A DNA stretch of 13,846 nucleotides, from assembly GCA_964396385.1 (NCBI GenBank), contig CAYNFH010000175.1, forward strand, positions 1 to 13,846, written 5' to 3'. The position numbers and the translations under genes are program-made. Below the pieces are notes generated by a model. The model ran no database searches. It worked only from the letters and a program-made list of their open reading frames with translations, and was not told the origin of the DNA. The stretch is from CAYNFH01 sp964396385 (lineage in GTDB: Bacteria; Armatimonadota; Chthonomonadetes; Chthonomonadales; CAJBBX01). This document shows positions 1 through 6,347 of the stretch, piece after piece (positions within the stretch are counted from its first letter, which is position 1; every line of letters starts with the position of its first letter).

Positions 1-84
1 GTACCGCGCGACCCGCTCCGCCAGCTCGTCCGGAATGGGCGGCACGCCTTCCACAACTAGATTATCTCCAGGAACAACCGCCAC
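1..84 (-). CDS. N-terminal fragment of an unidentified protein
   Basis: The minus strand is open from a GTG at 84 to the window edge, giving 28 codons. The peptide begins MAVVPGDNLVVEG and continues with VPPIPDELAERVARY. The start is supported by GGAGG at 94-90, five bases upstream. Codon use is GC-rich, like the neighbours. The motif of a short beta-like segment, then PPIP, then an amphipathic helix ending in a Tyr reminds me of the beginning of some S9-family/TolB-like peptidases, but that is a memory-based resemblance and 28 residues cannot establish it. It lies 140 bases downstream of ruvB on the same strand, with a hairpin between them. The frame stays open upstream to an ATG at 159 inside the hairpin, a less likely start because it has no ribosome-binding site. 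Confidence 0.5.
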   Translation of the reverse strand, partial: MAVVPGDNLVVEGVPPIPDELAERVARY

Positions 85-100
85 AAACCCCTCCAGGTAG

Positions 101-227
101 TAGCCGCGAATGAACGCAAATGAACGGAAACGGAAGAACAAGCAATGGCGGAGGAGCATGTGCTCCTCCGCCATAAGTTCTACCAGCCCGGATCCTATTC
201 CCGTCTATTCCCGTTCATTCGCGGCTA
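101..227. repeat. Mirrored 10-base tandem repeats with 16-bp inverted termini
   Basis: A perfect 16-base inverted repeat, TAGCCGCGAATGAACG, lies at 101-116 (plus) and 227-212 (minus). Going inward, each arm continues as degenerate 10-base units. On the left these are GCGAATGAAC, GCAAATGAAC and GGAAACGGAA (106-135). On the right, read on the minus strand, they are GCGAATGAAC, GGGAATAGAC and GGGAATAGGA (223-194). The right copy includes the ruvB stop codon (TAG, 227-225). A separate perfect hairpin lies in the centre. There is no sign of a transposase or target-site duplication. Confidence 0.75.
145..174 (-). terminator. Perfect 13-bp hairpin downstream of ruvB, possible terminator
   Basis: Bases 145-157 and 162-174 pair perfectly over 13 bp (ATGGCGGAGGAGC with GCTCCTCCGCCAT), leaving a four-base loop ATGT. 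On the minus strand the stem starts about 50 bases past the ruvB stop and is followed by TGCTTGTTCTTCC, which is T-rich but not a clean U-tract. It could end the ruvB transcript before the partial gene at 84-1. The stem itself is strong, but the terminator role is an inference because the tail is imperfect. Confidence 0.5.
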
Positions 228-1270
228 AAGGAGTCGGCCCTGGCCGGAGTCTCGGTCGCGGTAGGGGATGCTCAGGTGCTCGTATGCGGGGCGGGTGGCG
301 AAGCGTCCTCGCGGTGTCCGGTTGATGAACCCGAGCTGCAGGAGGTACGGCTCAGACATATCCTCGATAGTGTCGCGCTCCACACCTAGCGCAGCGCCGA
401 GAGTCTCCACGCCTACCGGGCCACCATCGTACTTTTCGATGATCGTACGGAGCAAGGCACGGTCCTGCTCGTCCAGCCCCAGGTGGTCGATGTCCAGCAT
501 CTGCATAGTCGCGTCCGCTACGGACTTGTCGATGACCCCGTTGGCGCGGACCTGCGCGTAGTCCCGGCACCGCTTCAGGAGGCGGTTGGCAATGCGCGGG
601 GTGCCGCGGGAGCGGCGGGCGATCTCCTCCGCNNNNNNNNNNGGGTCACCTGGATCTGGAGGATGTCTGCCGACCGTCGGACGATGGTAGTCAGGTTTTC
701 GACCGTGTAGAAGTCAAAGCTCTGGTGGATACCGAACCGATCCCGGAGCGGTGAAGAGAGCAGTCCTGCGCGGGTGGTAGCCCCGATAAGCGTGAAGGGC
801 GGCAGCGGCAGGCGCATGGTGCGCGCGCTCGGCCCCTTGCCTATCACCAGGTCCAGGCTGAAGTCCTCCATCGCGGGATAGAGGATCTCCTCCACGGTGC
901 GGTTCAGACGGTGGATCTCGTCGATGAAGAGGACGCTGTCCTTCTCGAGATTGGTGAGGATGGCCGCCAGGTCGCCCGGACGCTCGATGGCGGGCCCGGA
1001 CGTGGTGCGGATGGGGGCGTCCATCTCATTCGCGCAAACAAGGCTGAGGGTGGTCTTGCCTAGCCCGGGGGGACCGTAGAAGAGGATGTGATCCAGGGCG
1101 TCGTCTCGGGCGCGTGCGGCGTCAATGGCGATCTGGAGGTTCTCTTTGAGCTTCGGCTGGCCGATGAACTCTCGGAGCCGGCGGGGACGGAGCGATAGCT
1201 CGCCGTCGTCATCGTCTCCGCGGTAAGGGCTCACAATACGGTTATCGTCCATCTCGATCACGGATTCCAT
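225..1270 (-). CDS. ruvB: Holliday junction branch migration helicase RuvB, interrupted by an assembly gap
   Basis: RuvB is the AAA+ hexameric motor that, with RuvA, drives branch migration of Holliday junctions in the cytoplasm. Visible motifs in order: LRPRRLREFIGQ, Walker A GPPGLGKTT, Walker B and following residues LFIDEIHRLNR, the RuvB hairpin region IGKGPSARTMRL, sensor 1 GATTRAG, the RDRFG arginine-finger region, then after the gap AEEIARRSRGTPRIANRLL and a winged-helix domain with GGPVGVETL and PYLLQLGFINRTPRGR. The parts before and after the Ns are in different frames, so the gap size is wrong, not necessarily the gene. Start choice: an ATG at 1270 (MESVIEMDDNR) is about 28 residues before the conserved core. 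An ATG at 1252 is equally possible. Upstream ATGs at 1354 and 1351 overlap the -10 box of the promoter and are unlikely. No strong ribosome-binding site marks any of them. Confidence 0.93.
633..642. other. Assembly gap (10 Ns) inside ruvB
   Basis: Ten Ns split ruvB. Read on the minus strand, the upstream part ends in ...QIQVT plus one base (C). The downstream part resumes with GCG GAG GAG, encoding AEEIARRSRG. With 10 Ns the two parts are out of frame. Comparison with the usual RuvB spacing (three or four residues between the beta strand and AxEIARRSRG) predicts a true gap of 8 or 11 bases, so 10 is probably a placeholder. Confidence 0.9.
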
Positions 1271-1352
1271 GGGGTCTATCTCGTATGCCGGGAGTATGCG
1301 TGGTGGCGGCGTCGCGGCCGCCTCCAGGCCATCTAGGGCCGTCCTTGACATC

Positions 1353-1381
1353 ATTCTACCAGACAAAAGTGCGGGTGTCAA
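1353..1381 (-). promoter_or_regulatory. Near-consensus sigma-70-type promoter for ruvB
   Basis: On the minus strand TTGACA (1381-1376) is followed after exactly 17 bases by TAGAAT (1358-1353), one mismatch from TATAAT. Transcription would begin near 1346, giving a leader of about 75 bases before the ATG at 1270. It faces away from the sensor kinase gene. Confidence 0.75.
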
Positions 1382-1476
1382 GCCTTCTAGCGATACCACA
1401 AGGAACTCCCATTCCTAGCCTCGAATAGGGTCCCGCCAATAGGGAACTCCGCATCCCCTGCGGCCAGTCCTATCTG

Positions 1477-3558
1477 GTGAAGTCCGTCCCTACCGGAATC
1501 GCAGTGGCACCATTGACCGAACCCGCTTCCGCCCCGCCTACCGATATGCAGGCGTCTCCAGCGATCCGCTCCCTCTTCGGTCCCGCCGGGCTCGCGCACG
1601 CCATGCCGCTGGCCGTGATAGCCTGGGACGTGGAGACTCGCATCACCGGCTGGAACCCCGCCGCGGAGCAGCTCTTCGGCTGGCCGGAGGAGGAAGCGAT
1701 GGGCCGCAGCATCTTCGAACTGCTGGTGCCACCCTCCGCTCACGACCATGTCCACGAAGTCGTTCGCTCCGTCTTGGCCGGCCAGCGGGAGGTGCGGAGC
1801 GTGAATGAGAATGTCACGCGTGACGGCCGCGCCCTGCTCTGCGAGTGGACCAACACCCGGCTGATCGATGCGGACGGCGGGCCTGTCAATGTGGTTAGCA
1901 TCGGAAGGGACGTTACCCGCGAGCGCCAGGTGGAGCGCGAGCGCGAGAGGCTTCATGCTATTGCGACCACCGCCAACCGCTCGCAGGACCTGGATGAGAT
2001 TCTGCTTCTCATAAGGAATGCCGCCGTGGAAGTTGGCGGGTTCGACCGCGCCGGCATCTGGCTGGTTCGTGATGGAACCGCCTATGGCGCGTGGGGCACA
2101 GATGCCCAGGGCAACCTGCGCGACGAGCGGGGAATGAAGGAGCCGGCGCCGATCTGGAATGCCGCCTTCCGGGCGCTGCTCTCTGGAGAGCGCCCCACCG
2201 CTATCGACCAGTGGCTCGTCACGGAAGGGCCTCCCTCCCTGCGTGGACAGCAGATACCCCGAGGCTTTATCAGCCTCCGCACGGCGGGTGAGCTGGTTGC
2301 CTTCATCTCCGTTGACAACCTCTTGACACGGCGTCCCGTGACCGAAGAGAGCCTGCTGCCCCTGGCACGTTTTGCCGAACAGGCGGCCGTAGCGGTTCGG
2401 AACGCACGCCTGTTCCGGGAGCTGAGCGAGGCGCAGGACGCGCTGGTTCGCTCCGAAAAGATGCGCGCGTTAGGCGCCCTGGCCCGCAGCGTTGGCCATG
2501 ACGTGAACAACTACCTCACGGTTGTGCTTGCCTACGCCGAGGACATCCAGGAGGCCGAGGACTCCTCCGCCCATGTCCGTAGTCTGGCGCGTACCATCGA
2601 GCGGGCCGCCCGCGATGGCGCGCGCATCGTGCATCGGCTGCAGCAGTCGGCCGGCCAGGGGCAACGTGACGAGCCGGAGTTGCTGGACCTGACCGAACTG
2701 GCGCAGCACTCCATTGAGCTCTCCCGGCCGTTCTGGCTCAACCAGCCGAAGGCCCATGGGGTGGAAGTACGTATCACGGAGGATCTGGACGGTCCGGTTC
2801 CCGTCCTGGCGTCGGCGGCGGAGATCCGAGAGGTAGCCATCAACATCATCAAGAACGCGGCAGAAGCAATGCCGGAGGGTGGTACGCTGGCCATCCGGTG
2901 CTACAAGGCGAAAACTGACGCCGTGCTTGAGTTCACCGATACCGGCACAGGTATGGACGAGGAGACGCGGCGCCGAGTCTTTGAGCAATACTTTACAACT
3001 AAGCCGCCGGGACTGGGAACCGGGCTCGGCCTTTCGGTGGCGTGGGGCATTATTCAGCAGCACGGCGGCCGACTGGAGGTGGAGAGCTCCCGGGGGAAGG
3101 GGTCCACGTTCCGCATTCGGCTGCCGCTCGCGGCCAGGCCCAGCACGCAAGAGGAGGCAGGTGAGGAGGAGGCCACAGGCATCCAGGGCCTCCACGTACT
3201 GTTAGTAGAGAACGAAGAGATGGTCGCGGAGGGACTCGCCCGAATCCTGGTACGCCGTGGGGCGGACCTGGAGATGGCCTCCAGCGGCGCGGAGGCGATG
3301 GAATGGCTCGAAGGGCATGCTGAATCGTGCGATGTTGTGCTGGCAGACCTGGTGATGGCCGAAATGAACGGGGCGGAGCTGCTCAAGGAGATACAGATAC
3401 GTTATCCGAACCTTCGCCGCGTGCTCCTCTCAGGTCTCGGCCCCAACCCGCCGGGCGATGTGTCCGCGGCCGAGATCATCCTCGCGAAGCCCATCCCCCA
3501 GTCCGAGCTCATCCACGCCCTAGCCTCATTAAGAACACCTATCAAAACCTCCCCCTGA
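1477..3558 (+). CDS. Hybrid sensor histidine kinase (PAS-GAF-HisKA-HATPase-REC)
   Basis: A 693-residue soluble two-component kinase with no transmembrane segment, so it probably senses a cytoplasmic signal. Domains by rough residue: PAS 43-150 (WDVETRITGWNPAAEQLFGW, ending IGRDVTRERQ), GAF 160-310, HisKA 325-395 with phospho-acceptor His341 in GHDVNNYLT, HATPase 440-552 with N-box Asn460, G1 DTGTGMD (Asp488) and G2 GTGLGLS, an acidic linker, and a receiver domain 573-686 with Asp624 and Lys671. The receiver's usual acidic pair is Glu578-Asn579 (LLVENEEM), so one metal-binding Asp is Asn. The GTG start at 1477 is the first possible one after an in-frame stop at 1426. It has no ribosome-binding site, and ATGs at 1546 and 1603 are alternatives. 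No separate response regulator is nearby, so the output target is unknown. The last codons and the TGA lie inside an inverted-repeat element. Confidence 0.9.
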   Translation: MKSVPTGIAVAPLTEPASAPPTDMQASPAIRSLFGPAGLAHAMPLAVIAWDVETRITGWNPAAEQLFGWPEEEAMGRSIFELLVPPSAHDHVHEVVRSVLAGQREVRSVNENVTRDGRALLCEWTNTRLIDADGGPVNVVSIGRDVTRERQVERERERLHAIATTANRSQDLDEILLLIRNAAVEVGGFDRAGIWLVRDGTAYGAWGTDAQGNLRDERGMKEPAPIWNAAFRALLSGERPTAIDQWLVTEGPPSLRGQQIPRGFISLRTAGELVAFISVDNLLTRRPVTEESLLPLARFAEQAAVAVRNARLFRELSEAQDALVRSEKMRALGALARSVGHDVNNYLTVVLAYAEDIQEAEDSSAHVRSLARTIERAARDGARIVHRLQQSAGQGQRDEPELLDLTELAQHSIELSRPFWLNQPKAHGVEVRITEDLDGPVPVLASAAEIREVAINIIKNAAEAMPEGGTLAIRCYKAKTDAVLEFTDTGTGMDEETRRRVFEQYFTTKPPGLGTGLGLSVAWGIIQQHGGRLEVESSRGKGSTFRIRLPLAARPSTQEEAGEEEATGIQGLHVLLVENEEMVAEGLARILVRRGADLEMASSGAEAMEWLEGHAESCDVVLADLVMAEMNGAELLKEIQIRYPNLRRVLLSGLGPNPPGDVSAAEIILAKPIPQSELIHALASLRTPIKTSP

Positions 3559-3641
3559 CCTCCTCCTTCGTAAGGAGGGGGAACCCCGCGGCAGCGAGAA
3601 GTTCCCTCCCCTTACGAAGGGGAGGATTGGGGAGGGGTTCT
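3546..3641. repeat. Inverted-repeat (MITE/REP-like) element overlapping the kinase 3' end
   Basis: Two arms of about 39 bases (3546-3584 and 3601-3640) are imperfect inverted copies, each built around a smaller hairpin. The left hairpin is CCTCCTT-CGT-AAGGAGG. The right one is CCTCCCCTT-ACG-AAGGGGAGG. The centre CCGCGGCAGCGAGAA separates them. The style (C/T-rich arms with a central TTCGTAA/TTACGAA) resembles short non-coding palindromic repeats found in many copies in bacterial genomes. The kinase stop codon (3556-3558) lies within the left arm, so the last few residues come from the element. It may also act as a bidirectional terminator. No flanking duplication is evident. Confidence 0.7.
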
Positions 3642-3677
3642 GTTAGGGGCTCTAAGGCAGCCGCCCGGGAAGGATCC

Positions 3678-3686
3678 TGGTATAGT
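3678..3686 (+). promoter_or_regulatory. Extended -10 promoter candidate upstream of rlmN
   Basis: TGGTATAGT has the TGn extension and a near-consensus -10 box (TATAGT, 3681-3686). No good -35 is visible about 17 bases upstream, which extended -10 promoters can tolerate. Transcription would start near 3693, just before the structured region, and could serve that RNA, rlmN and the envelope operon behind it. Confidence 0.4.
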
Positions 3687-3692
3687 AGAATA

Positions 3693-3789
3693 GCGGGAGT
3701 CGCGGAACTCTCTGGGAGCGAAAAGCAGGCTCCAGGAGTCCTACCATACGGATGCAAACTCCAACCGGCTTGGCCGGTTTTGTTGTTTT
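3693..3789 (+). ncRNA. Candidate structured leader or small RNA ending in a terminator hairpin
   Basis: This roughly 97-base stretch has no gene and folds readily by eye. An 11-bp stem with two single-base bulges pairs 3707-3719 (ACTCTCTGGGAGC) with 3729-3739 (GCTCCAGGAGT) around the loop GAAAAGCAG. A competing pairing links GGAGT (3697-3700 region) with ACTCC (3758-3762). It ends in the hairpin listed separately. It follows an extended -10 box and stops 27 bases before the rlmN ATG. It could be an independent small RNA or an attenuator in the rlmN-lpt leader. I recognise no known riboswitch class, and no ligand can be suggested. Confidence 0.35.
3763..3789 (+). terminator. Rho-independent terminator or attenuator before rlmN
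   Basis: AACCGGC (3763-3769) pairs with GCCGGTT (3773-3779) over 7 bp with the loop TTG. A T-rich tail, TTTTGTTGTTTT (3778-3789), follows directly. It would end transcription coming from the kinase side or from the candidate RNA. If the rlmN operon is transcribed from the extended -10 box, it would act as an attenuator, because no clear promoter is seen between it and rlmN. Confidence 0.6.
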
Positions 3790-3816
3790 GGACGGTCAAA
3801 AGTGCGGTAAGGACGG

Positions 3817-4923
3817 ATGATTCCGGGCCATCAACTATCAACTGTGAGCCATCAACCGTCCCTCATCGGCCATAACGCCGCGGAGCTGGAACGGATCGCC
3901 CGGGAACTGGGCGAGCCCGGCTACCGAGGGCGGCAGATTGCGCAGTGGCTCTATCGCAAGCACGCAAGCTCCGTTGAGGAGATGTCGGACCTGCCAGCGG
4001 CCTTCCGCGCGCGCTTGACGGAGGGGTACGGGATCGGGCTTCCTCGGATAGCGCACCGCGATGAGGCGCCGGACGGCACCACCAAGTACCTGCTGGAGCT
4101 CGGCGACTGCGAGCAGGTGGAGGCGGTCTATCTTCCGTACCCGGACCGCGTCTCCATCTGTCTCTCCTCTCAAGTCGGCTGCGCGGCGGGCTGCACTTTC
4201 TGCGCCACTGCGCTGGGCGGTCTCGCGCGCAACATGACGGCGGGGGAGATAGTCGCCCAGTTCCTCACTGCGCAGTCGGACCGGCCCGTGCGGCGCATCA
4301 GCCACGTAGTCTTTATGGGCATGGGCGAGCCGCTGATGAACTATGAGCCGGTCCTGAGCAGTGTGCGGCTGCTGGTGGAGGAAGTGGGCCTCTCGCCGCG
4401 CCACGTCACTATCTCCACGGTCGGCGTGGTTCCGGGCATCCAGAGGCTGGCGGAAGAGAGTCTCCCGGTTACTCTCGCCCTTTCGCTCCATGCCCCGAAC
4501 GACGAGTTGCGGGAGCGGCTGATTCCCACCGCCCGGAAGTGGAAGCTGGCGGAGATCCTGGACGCCTGCCGGGAGTACTTCGAGACGACCCGCCGTAACC
4601 TCACCTTCGAGTACCTGCTGCTCGCGGACGTGAATGACAGCCCGGAGCAAGCCCGAGAGATGGCGCGACTCCTGGATGGCCTTCCCGGCAACGTGAACCT
4701 GATCCCGTTCAACTATGTGGAGACGCAGGATGGCTTCCGCAGGCCGAGCCCGGAGCGCATCGCCGCCTTCCGTCGGGCGCTGGAGGAGACCGGGCGGGTG
4801 ACCACTCAGCGCATGGAGCGCGGCCACGCCATCAGCGCGGCCTGCGGCCAGCTCCGGCGTACCATGGGCACGCTCCGCCCCCGCAGGCGGCCAGGGACGC
4901 CTCCGTTGACAACCGTCAGGTAA
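3817..4923 (+). CDS. rlmN: Dual-specificity rRNA/tRNA adenine-C2 methyltransferase RlmN
   Basis: RlmN is a radical-SAM enzyme that methylates C2 of A2503 in 23S rRNA and A37 in some tRNAs (known from E. coli). The 368-residue product has the complete residue set. The 4Fe-4S cysteines Cys122, Cys126 and Cys129 lie in VGCAAGCTFCATALGG. Cys115 (SICLSS) aligns with the second catalytic Cys, and Cys343 (ISAACGQL) with the methyl-carrying Cys. GMGEPLMNY and SLHAPND are also typical. The N-terminal helical domain (residues 20-80) matches the family. The ATG at 3817 has AAGGA only three bases upstream. A GTG at 3844 is an alternative start. Between the two, codons 5-13 are made of a 7-base repeat, so the extreme N-terminus is probably dispensable. 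The gene starts a seven-gene same-strand run. Confidence 0.95.
   Translation: MIPGHQLSTVSHQPSLIGHNAAELERIARELGEPGYRGRQIAQWLYRKHASSVEEMSDLPAAFRARLTEGYGIGLPRIAHRDEAPDGTTKYLLELGDCEQVEAVYLPYPDRVSICLSSQVGCAAGCTFCATALGGLARNMTAGEIVAQFLTAQSDRPVRRISHVVFMGMGEPLMNYEPVLSSVRLLVEEVGLSPRHVTISTVGVVPGIQRLAEESLPVTLALSLHAPNDELRERLIPTARKWKLAEILDACREYFETTRRNLTFEYLLLADVNDSPEQAREMARLLDGLPGNVNLIPFNYVETQDGFRRPSPERIAAFRRALEETGRVTTQRMERGHAISAACGQLRRTMGTLRPRRRPGTPPLTTVR
3829..3856 (+). repeat. Heptamer tract A at the rlmN start
   Basis: Four consecutive 7-base units: CATCAAC, TATCAAC, TGTGAGC (degenerate) and CATCAAC. They are translated as part of HQLSTVSHQPS near the N-terminus of RlmN, a segment not expected in the family. 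Confidence 0.6.
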
Positions 4924-4942
4924 GAGGTCAGAGGTGAGAGAT
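4915..4942 (+). repeat. Heptamer tract B across the rlmN stop and lptC start
   Basis: Four 7-base units of the form NNNAGGT/NNGAGGT: GTCAGGT, AAGAGGT, CAGAGGT and GAGAGAT. The tract contains the rlmN stop codon (4921-4923) and the lptC GTG (4934). The repeated AGAGG doubles as the lptC ribosome-binding site. The unit is the reverse complement of tract C. Confidence 0.55.
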
Positions 4943-5518
4943 GAAAATCCGAAGCCCGGACTGACCTTAGCCTGCCTCCTGCTCCCCGCCGCCTGCCTCC
5001 TGTTGTATGGATGTGGGCCTCGTCGCCGCAGTCAGCCCATCATCAAGCCGGCCCCGAAGCCGCCGGACGCCAGCCAGACTGCCAGCGGAGCCCAGGCGCG
5101 CCAGGGACTGACCTTCCAATGGCGGGAGAAGCTGCCAAACGGCGCACTACGCCAGGTGCTGGATCTCCAGGCTGCCAGCGCGGCCGGCAGCGTTCAGAGC
5201 GAATCCGGAGAGCTAAAGGACACAAAGGGTACTCTCTTCCGGGACAATCGACCACGAGCCCGGTTTGTCGCCCCGGTTGTGCACGCGGACCGCAAGTCTG
5301 GTACCGTAGTGGCGGAAGGCGGAGTGAAGGTGACCAGCGTTGACCCGCCGGGGACCAGCGTGACCGCGAAGACTATTACCTGGAACGCGGACAAGAACGT
5401 TATCGTCGCGCGCGGCGACGTGCGGTTTGAAGACACCAGCCGCAAGCCGCGATCCTGGGGCGGACCCTTCGACCAGATCACCGTGGACCTGGAATGGAAG
5501 CAGCTTACCATTCCGTAG
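4934..5518 (+). CDS. lptC: LptC-like lipoprotein of the LPS transport bridge
   Basis: LptC receives lipopolysaccharide from the LptB/F/G transporter and passes it to LptA in the periplasm. The product has 194 residues. A short N-terminus is followed by a hydrophobic stretch (residues 10-25) and a lipobox LLYGC, with Cys27 as the predicted lipidated residue. The C-terminal half (about 85-190) has the repeating beta-strand pattern of the LptA/LptC/OstA fold: DTKGTLFRDNR, TVVAEGGVKVTSVD, KTITWNADKNVIVARGDVRFED. The GTG start at 4934 has AGAGG six bases upstream and lies 10 bases after the rlmN stop. An ATG at 4941 in another frame stops after seven codons. Unlike the E. coli protein, which keeps a membrane helix, this one appears to be a lipoprotein. 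Family assignment rests on fold pattern and position. Confidence 0.75.
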   Translation: MRDENPKPGLTLACLLLPAACLLLYGCGPRRRSQPIIKPAPKPPDASQTASGAQARQGLTFQWREKLPNGALRQVLDLQAASAAGSVQSESGELKDTKGTLFRDNRPRARFVAPVVHADRKSGTVVAEGGVKVTSVDPPGTSVTAKTITWNADKNVIVARGDVRFEDTSRKPRSWGGPFDQITVDLEWKQLTIP

Positions 5519-5534
5519 CTTGAGAGGTAACCGG

Positions 5535-6287
5535 ATGTCGCGAATGAAGTCGGGAAAGGCTCGGGCTGCACTGATGGCCGCCGCATGGGCCGCGAGCGGA
5601 AGCCTCGCTCTGGCGCAGGGAGGACGCGGCAATACGCGCCCTCGGGCACGCGTGGCACACCATCGCGCTGTCCAGCAGGCTCCCATACACTTCGGCGATG
5701 TTGCTGTGTCCGGTTATGAGACGGTGCGTCTCAAGCTCGGCCAGCGGGCGGACCTGCAGGGCCCAGGTACTCTGGTGGAGGCGCTAGACCCAGGCCAACC
5801 TGGCTCTATTACGCGCCTGCAGGCCAACGCAATCACCGTCTTCATGGTGCCCAACACCTATCAGGCTGACCGAGTGGAAGCTGCGGGCAATGTACGCTTC
5901 AGTGGGACGCGGCCCGCGCAGGGCGGAGGAGTGCAGACTTTCCACGGGTCGGGGAGCAAGGGAATATACCTTCGCACACAGAGGCGCGTGACGCTCCAGG
6001 GGCCGGTGACCTTCTCTAGTGAGCAGAGTGTGGAGGGAGGAAAGCAGACCGTTTCGGGCACTAGCGGCGAGGCGACCTACGACGAGGCCAAACAGCGACT
6101 TGTCCTCTCCGGCGACGTAGACGTGACGGTGACCGATCCGGGAATCCAGGGGCCGGGGCACATCCAGGGAGACGAGGTGGACGTGAACCTCGCTACCCAT
6201 CCTTACGAGATCGAGATTCGGAACAACCAGCGGGGTTCCAAGGGAATCCAGTTTCAGCCTAAGCAAGGTACTAAGAAAGGCGGATAG
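5535..6287 (+). CDS. lptA: LptA/OstA-like periplasmic protein
   Basis: A 250-residue secreted protein that would form the periplasmic part of the lipopolysaccharide bridge. A signal peptide is clear: basic MSRMKSGKAR, hydrophobic AALMAAAWAASGSLALA, with cleavage after ALA before QGG. The mature part shows OstA-type repeats, for example LQANAITVFM, ADRVEAAGNVRFSGT, SGTSGEATYDEAKQRLVLSGDVDVTVTDP and GDEVDVNLATHPYEI. The pattern of an unfolded-ladder beta strand followed by NV/DV + R/D + V is typical of OstA (LptA-N domain). Start at ATG 5535: AGAGG (5523-5527) is seven bases upstream, and the signal peptide begins there, although the frame is open further upstream inside lptC. It is 16 bases after lptC and 60 before lptB. 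Confidence 0.8.
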   Translation: MSRMKSGKARAALMAAAWAASGSLALAQGGRGNTRPRARVAHHRAVQQAPIHFGDVAVSGYETVRLKLGQRADLQGPGTLVEALDPGQPGSITRLQANAITVFMVPNTYQADRVEAAGNVRFSGTRPAQGGGVQTFHGSGSKGIYLRTQRRVTLQGPVTFSSEQSVEGGKQTVSGTSGEATYDEAKQRLVLSGDVDVTVTDPGIQGPGHIQGDEVDVNLATHPYEIEIRNNQRGSKGIQFQPKQGTKKGG

Positions 6288-6319
6288 AGGCTGAGGCGCC
6301 ACCCCTACGGATCCGGGCT

Positions 6320-6347
6320 CTCACCTCTCACCGCTCACCTCTCACCT
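6320..6347 (+). repeat. Heptamer tract C directly abutting the lptB start codon
   Basis: Four nearly perfect 7-base units: CTCACCT, CTCACCG, CTCACCT and CTCACCT. The last unit ends at the base before the lptB ATG. The tract fills the position of a ribosome-binding site without containing one. It is complementary to tract B: CTCTCACCTCT (6318-6328) pairs with AGAGGTGAGAG (4930-4940) over 11 bases. Confidence 0.8.

Noticed and set aside
1364..3807. The shared 11-mer CAAAAGTGCGG at 1364-1374 and 3797-3807, a possible common operator
   Set aside because: A few tens of 11-base matches are expected by chance within a window of this size. The two sites are placed differently relative to promoters.
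3327..3875. A 182-codon plus-strand frame spanning the kinase end, the inverted repeat and the rlmN start
   Set aside because: It overlaps well-supported genes in other frames and has no coherent protein features.
3838..4827. A 329-codon minus-strand frame opposite rlmN
   Set aside because: It is antisense to a clearly conserved RlmN with all catalytic cysteines and has no protein features of its own.
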